Source: Paraburkholderia sp. Ac-20340 (GTDB taxonomy: Bacteria; Pseudomonadota; Gammaproteobacteria; Burkholderiales; Burkholderiaceae). From it: 64,000 nt of DNA. Each line of letters opens with the position of its first letter. Position 1 is the first letter of the stretch. The notes beneath the pieces were generated by a model, which saw only the letters and a list, made by a program, of their open reading frames with translations, did not search any database and was not told where the DNA came from. A program made the translations under genes and the position numbers. The stretch is taken from contig NZ_JAAGPR010000008.1 in the NCBI RefSeq assembly GCF_017104965.1, forward strand, positions 1-64,000. Reading direction: 5' to 3'. Of the stretch, positions 36,281 through 45,020 are shown piece after piece.

Positions 36281-37948
36281 ATGGAAAACCTCTTCACCGT
36301 TCTCATTCTGCTCCTTGCCGTCGCCCTTTCGGGCGTCATCGTGCGACTTCTGCCGATCAAGCTGCCGTTGCCGCTTTTGCAGATCGGCATCGGTGCCTTG
36401 CTGACGTTTCCGCGCGTGAATCCGCACGTCACCTTCGACCCGGATATCTTCATGGCGCTGTTCATTCCGCCGCTGCTGTTCGCGGATGGCTGGCGCATTC
36501 CCAAGCGCGAATTCTTCATGCAGCGCCGCGCGATCCTGATGCTCGCGCTCGGCCTCGTGCTGCTGACCGTGGTGGCGGTCGGCTATTTCGTGCACTGGCT
36601 GGTGCCGCAGATTTCGCTGCCCGTCGCGTTCGCGCTCGCGGCCGTGCTCTCGCCGACCGACGCCGTCGCGCTTTCGGCCATCGCGGGCAAGGACCGCATT
36701 CCCGCGCAACTCATGCACATTCTCGAAGGCGAAGCGCTGATGAACGATGCGTCAGGCCTTGTTGCGCTGAAGTTCGCCGTGGCGGCGGCGCTCACCGGCT
36801 ATTTCTCGCTGCGCGAAGCGACGCTGAGCTTCTTCGTGATCGCAGCGGGCGGCCTCGCGGTGGGCGCGATCATCGGCTGGGGATTCAGTTTTGTGTCGGA
36901 GCGCTTTCTCAACATCACGTCCGATGGCGATCCCGCGCCCGGCGTCGTGATGACGCTGCTGATTCCGTTCGCGGCCTATCTGTTCGCCGAGCATCTGGAA
37001 GTCTCGGGCGTGCTGGCCGCCGTCGCGGCGGGGATGATGATGAACTACACGAGCGCGGCGCACATGGGGCCGGTGTCGGCGCGCGTGCGGGCGGCGAGCA
37101 CGTGGTCGATGATCGAGTTCGTCTTCAACGGCATGGTGTTCACGCTGCTCGGCCTGCAATTCCCGGGCATTCTCGGCAAGGCGCTGCTGGAAGCGCATCA
37201 CACCAGCAATCTGCAGATGCTGCGTCTGCTGATGTATATCGCCGCCGTGCTGGCCGCGCTCTACGCCATGCGCTTCGGCTGGGTCTGGCTGCTGCGCTGG
37301 GTGGCGAGCCGCGGCGCGGCGCGTCATGGCGTGTCGAATGCGGTGCCGGGCCTGCGCACCGTGGCGATCACCACGGTTGCGGGCGTGCGCGGCGCGGTGA
37401 CGCTCGCGGGCGTGCTCTCGCTGCCGGTCGCGCTCGATAACGGCCTGCCTCTGCCGGGCCGCGACAGCGCGATCTTTATCGCCACGGGGGTGATTCTCGC
37501 TTCGCTGCTGGTGGCGATCGTCGGGTTGCCGTTGCTGCTGCGCGGCGTGCGGCGCGGCGGCGAATCGAAGCATGCCGCCGAGGAGCGTCTCGCGCGCGTC
37601 CAGGCGGCGCAGGCGGCGATTCGCGCGGTCGACGCGCATATGGAGAAGGCCACCGAGGATATGGACGAATCGGAATTGGCCCATGCCGCCGATACCACGG
37701 CGCGCGTGCTGGACACCTATCGCCGACGCCTCGCCACGCTCGACGCCGATCACGACCGCAGCAAGAACGCGCGTCAGGCGGAACAGCTCGAAGTGCAGAT
37801 GCGGCTTGCGGCGATGCGCGCCGAACGCGCGGCACTGCTCGAACTGCGCAACACGAATACGATCAACGACGAAACGCTCGGCAAGCTGATGCGCGAAGTC
37901 GATCTCACCGAAACGGCGATGATGAATCGCGGGCGCAGTCGAGGCTAG
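36281..37948 (+). CDS. CPA1-family Na+(K+)/H+ antiporter
   Basis: 555 residues. About 12 transmembrane helices over residues 3-410, with the CPA1 ion-site motifs LSPTDAVALSAIAG (about 125) and NDASGLVALKFAV (about 155; the usual NDG/A with conserved Asp), and a late VAGVRGAVTLAGVLSLP (about 365). The C-terminal 140 residues are a charged coiled-coil-like cytosolic tail, often regulatory. It exchanges cytosolic Na+ or K+ for protons. Monocistronic, ending at a bidirectional terminator. Confidence 0.9.
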   Translation: MENLFTVLILLLAVALSGVIVRLLPIKLPLPLLQIGIGALLTFPRVNPHVTFDPDIFMALFIPPLLFADGWRIPKREFFMQRRAILMLALGLVLLTVVAVGYFVHWLVPQISLPVAFALAAVLSPTDAVALSAIAGKDRIPAQLMHILEGEALMNDASGLVALKFAVAAALTGYFSLREATLSFFVIAAGGLAVGAIIGWGFSFVSERFLNITSDGDPAPGVVMTLLIPFAAYLFAEHLEVSGVLAAVAAGMMMNYTSAAHMGPVSARVRAASTWSMIEFVFNGMVFTLLGLQFPGILGKALLEAHHTSNLQMLRLLMYIAAVLAALYAMRFGWVWLLRWVASRGAARHGVSNAVPGLRTVAITTVAGVRGAVTLAGVLSLPVALDNGLPLPGRDSAIFIATGVILASLLVAIVGLPLLLRGVRRGGESKHAAEERLARVQAAQAAIRAVDAHMEKATEDMDESELAHAADTTARVLDTYRRRLATLDADHDRSKNARQAEQLEVQMRLAAMRAERAALLELRNTNTINDETLGKLMREVDLTETAMMNRGRSRG

Positions 37949-37990
37949 GATCGCGATTAAGCGTGATTAAGCGCGCTCGCTGCGGCCATA

Positions 37991-38033
37991 AAAAAAACGC
38001 GACGCCTTTCGAAAGAAGGCGTCGCGTTTTGCA
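37991..38033. terminator. Bidirectional terminator between antiporter and uraA
   Basis: Stem AAAACGCGACGCCTT (37994-38008) pairs with 38016-38030; U-runs on both strands. It serves the convergent genes on each side. Confidence 0.92.
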
Positions 38034-38054
38034 TTTCACCGCGTATTTTAAGGC

Positions 38055-39359
38055 TTAAACCGCGGCTTCCTGCGCCGGCTTTCTGCGCAGCAGCGCGTAC
38101 AGCACGATTGCGCCGAACGTAGCAGTGCCGATGCCGCCGAGCCCGAAGTTGCCGAGCTTCAGCGAAAAATCGCCCGCGCCCAGCACGAGCGTCACGGCCG
38201 CGACGATCAGATTGCGGTTGTCCGAGAAGTCCACCTTGTTGACCACCCAGATGCGCGCGCCCGTCACCGCGATCAGACCGAACACGACGATCGACACGCC
38301 GCCGAGCACCGGGCCCGGAATCGTCTGGATCACCGCGCCGAACTTCGGCGAGAAACCCAGCACCAGCGCGATCAGCGCGGCAATGGCGAACACCAGCGTC
38401 GAATAGATCTTGGTAACGGCCATCACGCCGATGTTTTCCGCGTAGGTCGTCACGCCCGTGCCGCCCGCGAAACCCGAAACGATCGTCGCGAGACCGTCGC
38501 CGATAAACGCGCGGCCCACATAGCGGTCGAGGTTATGACCGGTCATCGCCGAAACGGCCTTGATGTGGCCGAGATTTTCCGCCACCAGAATCACGGCGAT
38601 GGGAATCAGCAGCGTCATCGCGTGCGGCTCGAACACCGGCGCGCTGAACTTCGGCATGCCGAACCAGGCGGCGTTGGCAACAATCGAAAAATCGATCGGC
38701 TTGCCCAGACCCATGCCGTTGGTCACGATCGCGTAAATCACATAAGCGATCAGCAGGCCGACCAGAATCAGCAGACGCTGCAGCATGCCGCGCGTGAACA
38801 CCGCCACGGCGCCCACGCAGAGCACGGTGACCAGCGCCATCCACGAATCGAACTGCGTTGCGCTCACGCCCTTCACGGCGATCGGCGCGAGATTCAGGCC
38901 GATCACGCAGACGATCGCGCCGGTCACGACCGGCGGCATCAGCGTTTCGATCCACTTCGTCCCGATCACCGACACCAGCACGCCGATCAGCGCATAGACC
39001 ACGCCGCACGCGATGATGCCGCCGAGCGCCACGGGAATATTCGTGTTCGGGCCATGACCGCCGTAGCCCGTGACCGCGATCACGAGGCCGATGAAGGCGA
39101 AGCTCGAGCCGAGATAGCTCGGCACGCGCCCGCCGACGATCACGAAGAACAGCAGCGTGCCGATCCCCGACATGAAAATGCAGAGATTCGGATCGAAGCC
39201 CATGAGCAGCGGCGCGAGCACCGTCGAGCCGAACATGGCGACGACGTGCTGCACGCCCATCGCGAACATCTGCGGCCAGGCGAGACGTTCGTCGGGCGCG
39301 ACGACGGTTTTTGCGGCGCCGGTTTGCGCGCGCCAGCGGGGAAACCAGGAATCGGACAT
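38055..39359 (-). CDS. uraA: Uracil-xanthine permease (NCS2 family)
   Basis: 434 residues from the ATG at 39359, with GAGGAG 6 nt upstream. About 14 membrane segments. NCS2 hallmarks: QMFAMGVQHVVAMFGSTVLAP at the N-terminus, the glutamate motif VAENLGHIKAVSAMTG around residue 260 that binds the nucleobase, and GGTGVTTYAENIGVMAVTKI near 305 with the second conserved Glu. It fits UraA/RutG proton symporters for uracil. Purine specificity cannot be fully excluded. Monocistronic. Confidence 0.9.
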   Translation of the reverse strand: MSDSWFPRWRAQTGAAKTVVAPDERLAWPQMFAMGVQHVVAMFGSTVLAPLLMGFDPNLCIFMSGIGTLLFFVIVGGRVPSYLGSSFAFIGLVIAVTGYGGHGPNTNIPVALGGIIACGVVYALIGVLVSVIGTKWIETLMPPVVTGAIVCVIGLNLAPIAVKGVSATQFDSWMALVTVLCVGAVAVFTRGMLQRLLILVGLLIAYVIYAIVTNGMGLGKPIDFSIVANAAWFGMPKFSAPVFEPHAMTLLIPIAVILVAENLGHIKAVSAMTGHNLDRYVGRAFIGDGLATIVSGFAGGTGVTTYAENIGVMAVTKIYSTLVFAIAALIALVLGFSPKFGAVIQTIPGPVLGGVSIVVFGLIAVTGARIWVVNKVDFSDNRNLIVAAVTLVLGAGDFSLKLGNFGLGGIGTATFGAIVLYALLRRKPAQEAAV

Positions 39360-39699
39360 TAGGGCTCCTCTTTGTGTGCTTGTGTGCCGTTGTGACCGCA
39401 ACCGGCGCTTGCGCGAACTCGAACGCCGCATCGTCGATGCGGTGTCGGCTGCGGTGTCGGCGGTTTGCCGGCGTGGTCGGGTGCTATTTATTGGGACGGG
39501 GATCGGGGCGAGGGCTGCATGCGTCGATACGGCGAGCCCCGCGCCTGCCCGTCAGAGAAATCACGCGCGAGTGTACGGAGCCGCAATCCACGTGGCAAGG
39601 CAAGTCTTCCTGCATGTGGGCAGGACGAAACAGCAATGGCGCATCGAGACTTCGGGCGTGCATTCGGACAGCCCGCCAGAAAATTCGGACAAGTCTTAT

Positions 39700-39827
39700 A
39701 TCGATGGCCGGGGGCCGCACGTAGACTCAATCTACTGCGTGACCCCATGACTGTTCATGCAGAGGTTGTAAGTTGTAAACTCTCCGACTTCCCGCTCATG
39801 CCTCCCCGGCCTGAGCGGCTTTTTTTT
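39700..39827 (+). ncRNA. Candidate small RNA ending at an orphan terminator
   Basis: CCGCTCA (39792-39798) pairs with TGAGCGG (39812-39818), followed by CUUUUUUUU. No plus-strand gene precedes it, and the minus-strand transcript would have no U-tract there. A TTATAT at 39696-39701 could be a -10. The hairpin loop contains CCUCC, an anti-Shine-Dalgarno sequence seen in many trans-acting small RNAs. The 5' end is a guess. Confidence 0.35.
39792..39827 (+). terminator. Orphan rho-independent terminator
   Basis: A 7-bp GC stem with 13-nt loop and eight U. It is not explained by either flanking gene, which both run leftward. Confidence 0.75.
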
Positions 39828-39884
39828 GCCCGGACGTTTTTGCCTGAACCTCGCTTTTGCTTGAACCTCTTTATGCGGACTTTT

Positions 39885-40538
39885 TCAGGCGAAAGCGCCT
39901 TGCGCCAGTTCCCGCACGTAATCGCGCACGCCCTCGGGCCAGTCCACGCTCCACGCCTCGAAACGCGCGCGCTCGCCGGCATAGAGCGCACGCAGCGCCT
40001 CTTCGTAACCCGGCAGATTGCCCGCCAGCGCCGTCATGAAACGATGCACGGATTCGCGCGATGTGCGCACGCGGTCCTTTGCCTCGCTCGCGTGACGCGC
40101 GCTTTCCACCAGCTTGCGCAGCACCACCGACGCCCCGCCCGGCTGCGCCGCCAGCCAGTCCCAATGACGCGGCAGGAGCGTGACCTCGCGCGCCACCACG
40201 CCAAGCTTCGGACGGCCACGGCCGCGGGGCGTGTCTTCGCCGATGTCGTCCTGCGGCGCGTCTTCGCTTGCTGATTGCGTTTGCGCCTGCCACGCGGCAT
40301 CGGCGGAAAGACGCGCGGCGACATCGGCGGGACGGCCGCGCAGATCGAATTCCACCTGCGTGGCGTCGCGGTCGTCGAAGATCAGCACGGAGGCCGCTTC
40401 GCCTTGATCCAGCGCCGCCTTCACGGCCAGCGCCACGTCGAGCGGCGCGCCGCGCGCAATCAGGCGCGTGCCTGCAAATGCCGTCACGCCTGCGGCGTGG
40501 GACGCGGGTTTCTCATGAGTCGTATGTGTCGCTGTCAT
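39885..40538 (-). CDS. DUF2239 family protein
   Basis: 217 residues from the ATG at 40538 (AAGG 8 nt upstream); a GTG at 40547 is possible. The conserved centre reads TPRGRGRPKLGVVAREVTLLPRHWDWLAAQPGGAS around residues 105-140, followed by a helical region with SRESVHRFMTALAGNLPGYEEALRALYAGER. This RGRPKLG block is diagnostic of DUF2239. It resembles a basic DNA-contacting hook, but function is unknown. Two palindromic sites precede it, implying tight regulation. Confidence 0.85.
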   Translation of the reverse strand: MTATHTTHEKPASHAAGVTAFAGTRLIARGAPLDVALAVKAALDQGEAASVLIFDDRDATQVEFDLRGRPADVAARLSADAAWQAQTQSASEDAPQDDIGEDTPRGRGRPKLGVVAREVTLLPRHWDWLAAQPGGASVVLRKLVESARHASEAKDRVRTSRESVHRFMTALAGNLPGYEEALRALYAGERARFEAWSVDWPEGVRDYVRELAQGAFA

Positions 40539-40571
40539 CGTGATCACCTTGCTGTGTCGATGCAGCGAATA

Positions 40572-40611
40572 TTACCCGGGTAAATTTATCGGCGCAATAT
40601 TATCCGGGTAA
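40572..40611 (-). promoter_or_regulatory. Two palindromic operators (TTACCCGGGTAA) over the DUF2239 promoter
   Basis: A perfect 12-bp palindrome TTACCCGGGTAA (40572-40583) and a one-mismatch copy TTATCCGGGTAA (40600-40611), 28 bp centre to centre, share flanking AATA and AAT. On the minus strand TTGCGC, a 17-bp spacer and TAATAT form a promoter whose -10 overlaps the perfect copy. Repressor binding is inferred. Confidence 0.7.
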
Positions 40612-40618
40612 AATTTTG

Positions 40619-42124
40619 TCAAAGATCGGGACCGGCGCCGTGCGGCTCGCCGGCCAGGCTCGGCTGCCAGACGGCAACGCGGTTGCGGCCCGCGCGTTTA
40701 GCCGTGTAGAGCGCGGCATCGGCGGCTTCGATCAGCGTGCGCCAGGATTCAAAGCTGCCCGCCGACGTGCTCGCCACGCCCACGCTGGCCGTGAGCACGT
40801 TGTTCGGGCTGTCGGCGTGCGGAATGTCGAGCGTCTCGATGGCGGAGCGCAGCTTTTCGGCGTGCGCGAGCGCCTGGGCCGCGTTGGTGTCGGGCAGCAG
40901 CAGCACGAACTCCTCGCCGCCATAACGCGCCGCGCAGTCGCCCGGACGCCGCGCGTGCGCGCCGATCGAGCGCGCCACGGCCGCCAGCGCGCGATCGCCC
41001 GCCGAGTGGCCGTAGCGGTCGTTGAAGAGCTTGAAGCGATCGACGTCGAGCATCATCACTGCGAGCGGCTGGCCCGAGCGGCGCGCGCGCAGCCATTCGT
41101 GATCCGCGCGCGTTTCGAAAGCGCGGCGATTGGCGAGCGCCGTGAGCGCATCGGTGCCCGCGAGCGCGCGCAACTCCTCTTCGAGCAGTTCGCGACGGCG
41201 CAACTGCCGCGAAAGCAGCACCGCCAGCGCGACCAGCGAAGCGTCGAGCAGCACCGTCAGCGAGCCGATGATCCACGCGCGCGCACGCCATTCGGTGTAG
41301 ATATCGCCTGCGGCCACCGCCACACTGAACACGAGCGGATAACCGTCCACGCGGCGAAACGCGAACCAGCGCCGCACGCCGTCCACCGGCCCGTTGCCGA
41401 AAAAGCCGCCCTCCTGCGCGCGCCCGATGCGCTGAAACAGCGCCGATTCGGCGAGATTCTTGCCGATCATCCCGGCCGCGTACGGACGGCGCATGAGCAG
41501 CGTGCCGTCGGCGAGCGTGAGCGCGACCGTGCCATGCGCACCGATTTCGACGCCACTCATCAGGCGCCGGAAATAGTCGAGCTTCATCGTGCCCACCACC
41601 ACGCCCGCGAACGAGCCATCGGGCTTTTCGAGGCGGCGGCTCAGGCCGATGGCGGCGTTCTCCGGGCCGTCGCGCGCGATCATCGGCTGGCTGATATAGA
41701 GGCCCGTCTGGCGCGAATCGCGCTGGGCGATGAAGTAGTCGCGATCGGCGATATTGACGTCGCGCGGCAACGTCGAACGTGAATCGAAGATCACATCGCC
41801 AGCCGCGTTGGCGACCAGAATCGCGCCGAGATTGCGCGCCGTCGCCGAGCGGTCGAACAGCACGTTCTGGCGGATATCGTCGGGGAGTCCGGCCAGACGC
41901 GGATCGTCGATGGCGTCGATTACGGCCTGCAGCGACATCGCGTAGACATCGAAATTGCGCTGCGTGTCGCGCTCGAACAGCAGCGCCATGTTGAAGGCCG
42001 CGGCGCGCGCGCTCGCCAGCGCGTCCTCGCGCATCTGCGCCATGACCCAGCCGGCCACCGCGGTGAGCACGGCAGCCAGCACGATGCTGATGGCGATCAT
42101 GACGTACGGTCGGCGGGTCATCAT
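40619..42124 (-). CDS. Membrane diguanylate cyclase (Cache-GGDEF)
   Basis: 501 residues from the ATG at 42124. TM1 (about 8-28), a periplasmic double-Cache sensor (about 30-275, with IADRDYFIAQRDSRQTGLYIS), TM2 (about 280-303) and a GGDEF domain (about 330-490). The GGDEF domain has DVDRFKLFNDRYGHSAGD, the active signature GGEEF, and an RxxD inhibitory site (RPGD) five residues before it, so product inhibition is expected. It makes c-di-GMP in response to a periplasmic ligand. The ribosome site is weak, so the start is uncertain. It lies downstream of the bufferin-like operon, separated by a terminator. Confidence 0.88.
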   Translation of the reverse strand: MMTRRPYVMIAISIVLAAVLTAVAGWVMAQMREDALASARAAAFNMALLFERDTQRNFDVYAMSLQAVIDAIDDPRLAGLPDDIRQNVLFDRSATARNLGAILVANAAGDVIFDSRSTLPRDVNIADRDYFIAQRDSRQTGLYISQPMIARDGPENAAIGLSRRLEKPDGSFAGVVVGTMKLDYFRRLMSGVEIGAHGTVALTLADGTLLMRRPYAAGMIGKNLAESALFQRIGRAQEGGFFGNGPVDGVRRWFAFRRVDGYPLVFSVAVAAGDIYTEWRARAWIIGSLTVLLDASLVALAVLLSRQLRRRELLEEELRALAGTDALTALANRRAFETRADHEWLRARRSGQPLAVMMLDVDRFKLFNDRYGHSAGDRALAAVARSIGAHARRPGDCAARYGGEEFVLLLPDTNAAQALAHAEKLRSAIETLDIPHADSPNNVLTASVGVASTSAGSFESWRTLIEAADAALYTAKRAGRNRVAVWQPSLAGEPHGAGPDL

Positions 42125-42442
42125 GGCGTGGGACTCGCGGGTGCCCGGGCGAACAACGGGCAAGGAACAGCCGTATCGGCGAACACACAAAAAAGCCGCG
42201 CGCGTCGATGCGCGGCGCGCGCGACGTGCCGGTTTGCAATCGAGTGTACATCCTGAAAACGGCCCGCGCGCGCCGTTTATGTGGCGTGCTTCACAGTGTA
42301 GACAAGTGAGTTTTCAGCCTTGATTTCATAGGCATTCGACAGAAGAATGCCGGGTTTGCATCACACGCCATTTTGATTCGGAATCCTGCTTTTTTGTGCG
42401 TTGTTGCGAGGCGGAATTCTTCTGCGTTATGTGCGCTAACCG
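42125..42442. other. Region between bufC and the diguanylate cyclase
   Basis: About 320 bp. It holds a hairpin GGCATTC/GAATGCC (42331-42337 with 42345-42351) and a terminator at 42189-42216, both on the leftward transcript from the bufferin-like operon. No gene seen. Confidence 0.45.
42189..42216 (-). terminator. Terminator downstream of the bufferin-like operon
   Basis: GCCGCGC (42195-42201) pairs with GCGCGGC (42210-42216); on the minus strand it is followed by six U. It lies 230 bp beyond the bufC stop and just before the cyclase start. Confidence 0.7.
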
Positions 42443-43240
42443 CTAGTCGGCGTCGTGCAGTCCCGTGATCGCACTCGCTTCGATCCACGTGCGCCACTGG
42501 CTGGCGAAATCAAAATGTTCGTCGATGGCGAAGGCGCGTTCGAGCGCTTCGTCGAGCGTCGCGCCGCCTTGCAGGGCGACGAAAGCCGCGTGCGCGGCCT
42601 GCGTATGCGCGAGCGCAGCGGGACGCCATTGCGGACGCACGATCAGCGTCCAGCAAGGTGTATCGACGCGCTCGGGCCACCGTTGTTGCGCCGGATCGTC
42701 TTGCCGATGCGCGCGCCAGATCCCGAACGCCGCGAAGCGCGATTCGAGCGCAACGCAGGCCGGATGCACCGCAAGCCGCGACGCCATCAACCGCTCCACG
42801 CCGATTGCCTGCCACTGCGCTGCGGCAATTGGCGTGCAATTCGCCGCGAACGCCGCAACGTGCAGCGCCCATTCGAGACGCGCGACATCGCCGAAATACG
42901 CGTAACGTGCGTCGGTTTCATAACCTTCGATAAAGGCGGGCAAGTTCGCGCCGAAGCGGTTCAGATCGGCATCGCGCGAAGGATGGGCGCGTGCGTACGC
43001 GAGTGCGAGCGCGTCGAAATACGCGTCGCCGGTGAGCTGGGCGAGCACGGGAAACGCGCTGGCCAGCGCCGCGCGCCGGGCCGCGCGCACGTTGCCGCGA
43101 TATAAACCGAGTAGACCAACGACCTCGATGCCATCGCCCGCTTCCGCTTTCTGCAGATGCGCGGCGAGCGCGGCATCGGCGGCGGGATCGTCGATGGCAT
43201 CGGCAAACGCCGACTGCAACGCTTCGAGCGATGGCTTCAT
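42443..43240 (-). CDS. bufC: DUF2063 protein, partner of the MNIO enzyme (BufC-like)
   Basis: 265 residues, ATG in a 4-base overlap with the DUF692 gene. The N-terminal DUF2063 (putative DNA-binding) domain shows [46 protein letters not shown], and the rest is an alpha/beta domain with [22 protein letters not shown]2063 proteins accompany DUF692 MNIO enzymes in RiPP operons and are thought to bind the precursor and present it to the enzyme. DNA binding is a historical label. Its presence directly after the MNIO gene supports a peptide-modification operon. Confidence 0.85.
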   Translation of the reverse strand: MKPSLEALQSAFADAIDDPAADAALAAHLQKAEAGDGIEVVGLLGLYRGNVRAARRAALASAFPVLAQLTGDAYFDALALAYARAHPSRDADLNRFGANLPAFIEGYETDARYAYFGDVARLEWALHVAAFAANCTPIAAAQWQAIGVERLMASRLAVHPACVALESRFAAFGIWRAHRQDDPAQQRWPERVDTPCWTLIVRPQWRPAALAHTQAAHAAFVALQGGATLDEALERAFAIDEHFDFASQWRTWIEASAITGLHDAD

Positions 43241-44082
43241 GCGTGCGCACTCATGCGTTCCTGCGCCTGCCGCGCTTCGTCGAGCAGCACGGCCAGCGGC
43301 GGCACATGCGTGTCCCATTCGATCAGCGTGGGCACCGCGCCGAAACGCTGCAACGCGGCCTCGTAAAGCGACCAGACCTCGGGCGCGACGCGCGAACCAT
43401 GATCGTCGATCACGGCCGCTTCGCTCACGCGATGGCCCGCAAGATGCAGTTCGCCGACGATGTCGCACGGCAGCGCGTGCATCGCGGCGAGCGCGTCCTC
43501 GCCGTGATTGCGCTGATTCACGTAGAGATTGTTCACGTCGAGCAGCACGCCGCAACCGGTACGCCGCGCGAGTTCCGCGAGAAACGCGGCTTCGCTGTAG
43601 TCGTCGTCGCGAAAACGCACGTAGGTGGAGACGTTTTCGATCAGCACGCGGCGGCGCAGCGTGTCCTGCATATGCGTCACGCGCGCGCTCAAGTGATCGA
43701 GCGATGCCTGCGTGAGCGGCATCGGCAACAGATCGTGCAGCGCGGCATGCGGCGTCGCGCCCCAGCAGAGATGCTCGGAGACGAGCGCGGGTTCGATGCG
43801 CGCCACCAGTCGTGCGAGCCGCGCGAGATGCGATGCGTCCAGCGGCGCCGCCGAACCGAGACCCAGCCCGACGCCATGCAGACTCACCGGCAGATCGCGG
43901 CGCACCGTTTCGAGCACGTGCAGATCGTAGCCGCCATCGCCGAAGTAGTTTTCGCTATGCACCTCGACCCAGCCGACGGGCGGCGGCGCCTGCATGAAGG
44001 CATCGTAGTGCGCATGACGCAAGCCGATGCCGACGCCCTGCGCGGGCCGCGACGGATGGGCGGGCGTGAGCATCGTGGTCAT
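43237..44082 (-). CDS. bufB: DUF692 multinuclear non-heme iron oxidase (MNIO, BufB-like)
   Basis: 281 residues, TIM barrel. Family blocks: [11 protein letters not shown] at the N-terminus, [13 protein letters not shown] (metal His and Glu) around 40, [12 protein letters not shown] around 68, [19 protein letters not shown] around 140, [16 protein letters not shown] around 173 and [10 protein letters not shown] around 205. These supply the His/Asp/Glu iron ligands of MNIO enzymes, which oxidatively remodel cysteines of RiPP precursors, for example to thiooxazole in bufferins. It starts 12 bp after the precursor stop codon and overlaps bufC. Product chemistry is inferred. Confidence 0.9.
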   Translation of the reverse strand: MTTMLTPAHPSRPAQGVGIGLRHAHYDAFMQAPPPVGWVEVHSENYFGDGGYDLHVLETVRRDLPVSLHGVGLGLGSAAPLDASHLARLARLVARIEPALVSEHLCWGATPHAALHDLLPMPLTQASLDHLSARVTHMQDTLRRRVLIENVSTYVRFRDDDYSEAAFLAELARRTGCGVLLDVNNLYVNQRNHGEDALAAMHALPCDIVGELHLAGHRVSEAAVIDDHGSRVAPEVWSLYEAALQRFGAVPTLIEWDTHVPPLAVLLDEARQAQERMSAHA

Positions 44083-44094
44083 GCGCGTGCGGAT

Positions 44095-44343
44095 TTACTG
44101 CTCAGGCGTGCCGCCGAGCTTTTCGCAGGTGCCTTTGGGCATCGTCTTGAAGTCGCCCTTGTCGTGATCGACCTTGGCCTGACCCGCGCAATCGTGCACG
44201 CCGGTCTTGCTCGAACAGTCGTTCTGACCGGCCTTGGCGACGCCGTAGCAGTTGACCTTGTCGTCGGCGTGCGCGACGCCTGCCGTTGCCAGACCCGCCA
44301 GCGCGGCGGCGATCACAGCCTGACGGCCGAGCGCGTTTTTCAT
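44095..44343 (-). CDS. bufA: DUF2282 bufferin-type RiPP precursor (BufA1-like)
   Basis: 82 residues, ATG with AGGAG 7 nt upstream. A Sec signal peptide ends at GVAHA before [17 protein letters not shown]. The 56-residue secreted core has four cysteines (Cys32, 43, 52, 73) in the DUF2282 pattern [21 protein letters not shown] and [10 protein letters not shown]. Members of this family (bufferins) are periplasmic copper-sequestering peptides whose cysteines are modified by the DUF692 enzyme. First gene of a three-gene operon that lacks the DoxX gene often present. Metal specificity is inferred from the family. Confidence 0.88.
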   Translation of the reverse strand: MKNALGRQAVIAAALAGLATAGVAHADDKVNCYGVAKAGQNDCSSKTGVHDCAGQAKVDHDKGDFKTMPKGTCEKLGGTPEQ

Positions 44344-44625
44344 GGGAAATCTCCTGGAAGTTGCGGATGGCGCGCGCGCTGACGCATGCGCGCTGCGTGC
44401 GCCCTATTTTGCCTCAGCGATCAATCCGCGACGCAAACGGACGGGCGTGGATTGCGCGCCCAGGCGATCCGGCACTGAATCGGCGTGCGAATTATCTCGG
44501 TTTTCGCAATGATGTTTGCCGCATCCCGATATTTATCTTTGAAGTGCACCGCAATAAAGTCACATCAACGGATCGAGCAAGCAGATTGTTACGATCCGAA
44601 AGATAATTTTTGGAGGTTGTAGATC
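44344..44625. promoter_or_regulatory. Divergent upstream region, bufferin-like operon and DUF4148 gene
   Basis: About 280 bp. The half next to DUF4148 is markedly A+T-rich (44500-44615). No metal-regulator box could be assigned by eye. Confidence 0.35.
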
Positions 44626-44934
44626 ATGAAGTCCCTTATTGCCGCAGCGCTCGCCGCTACCGTTCTGGCCGCCCCGGCCGTGTCGTTTGCTCAAGCCAGC
44701 CAGCAGCCGCTGACCCGCGCCCAGGTTCGCGCCGAACTCGTGCAACTCGAAAAGGCCGGCTATCGCCCGGGTCTGTCGAGCCCGTACTACCCGGAAGACC
44801 TGCAAGCCGCGCAAGCGCGCGTCGCGCAACAGAACGCCACCGCTGAAGCCACGGCCTACGGCGCATCGACCAATGGTTCGACGCAAGCCGGCAGCCGCAC
44901 GGCGAACATCAAGCCGGTTTATTTCGGCCAGTAA
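44626..44934 (+). CDS. DUF4148 secreted protein
   Basis: 102 residues, GGAGG 9 nt before the ATG. The signal peptide MKSLIAAALAATVLAAPAVSFA is followed by QASQQPLTRAQVRAELVQLEKAGYRP, the DUF4148 signature, then YYPEDLQAAQARV and a Gly/Ser/Thr-rich tail. Periplasmic, function unknown; the family is greatly expanded in Burkholderia and often stress-induced. Monocistronic with a hairpin terminator. Confidence 0.9.
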   Translation: MKSLIAAALAATVLAAPAVSFAQASQQPLTRAQVRAELVQLEKAGYRPGLSSPYYPEDLQAAQARVAQQNATAEATAYGASTNGSTQAGSRTANIKPVYFGQ

Positions 44935-44985
44935 GTTGTTGAAGATGCCCGGTCGAACGCAGCTCGCTGCGTGACCTACGCCAGG

Positions 44986-45020
44986 CAGGCCCGCTCTGCA
45001 GGAACTTAAGAGCGGGCCTG
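44986..45020 (+). terminator. Terminator-like hairpin after DUF4148
   Basis: CAGGCCCGCTCT (44986-44997) pairs with AGAGCGGGCCTG (45009-45020), loop 11 nt; the tail UCAGUCUUUG is only weakly U-rich. Confidence 0.7.

Larger units (their letters stand above)
39360..39884. other. Gene-free region upstream of uraA with an orphan terminator
   Basis: About 525 bp. It includes the uraA promoter region, and at its right end a plus-strand terminator with no gene before it (see the ncRNA candidate). Short frames overlapping each other on both strands lack ribosome sites. Confidence 0.4.

Noticed and set aside
39465..40274. Overlapping plus and minus frames between uraA and DUF2239
   Set aside because: They overlap each other on both strands, lack starts with ribosome sites, and run antisense into DUF2239.
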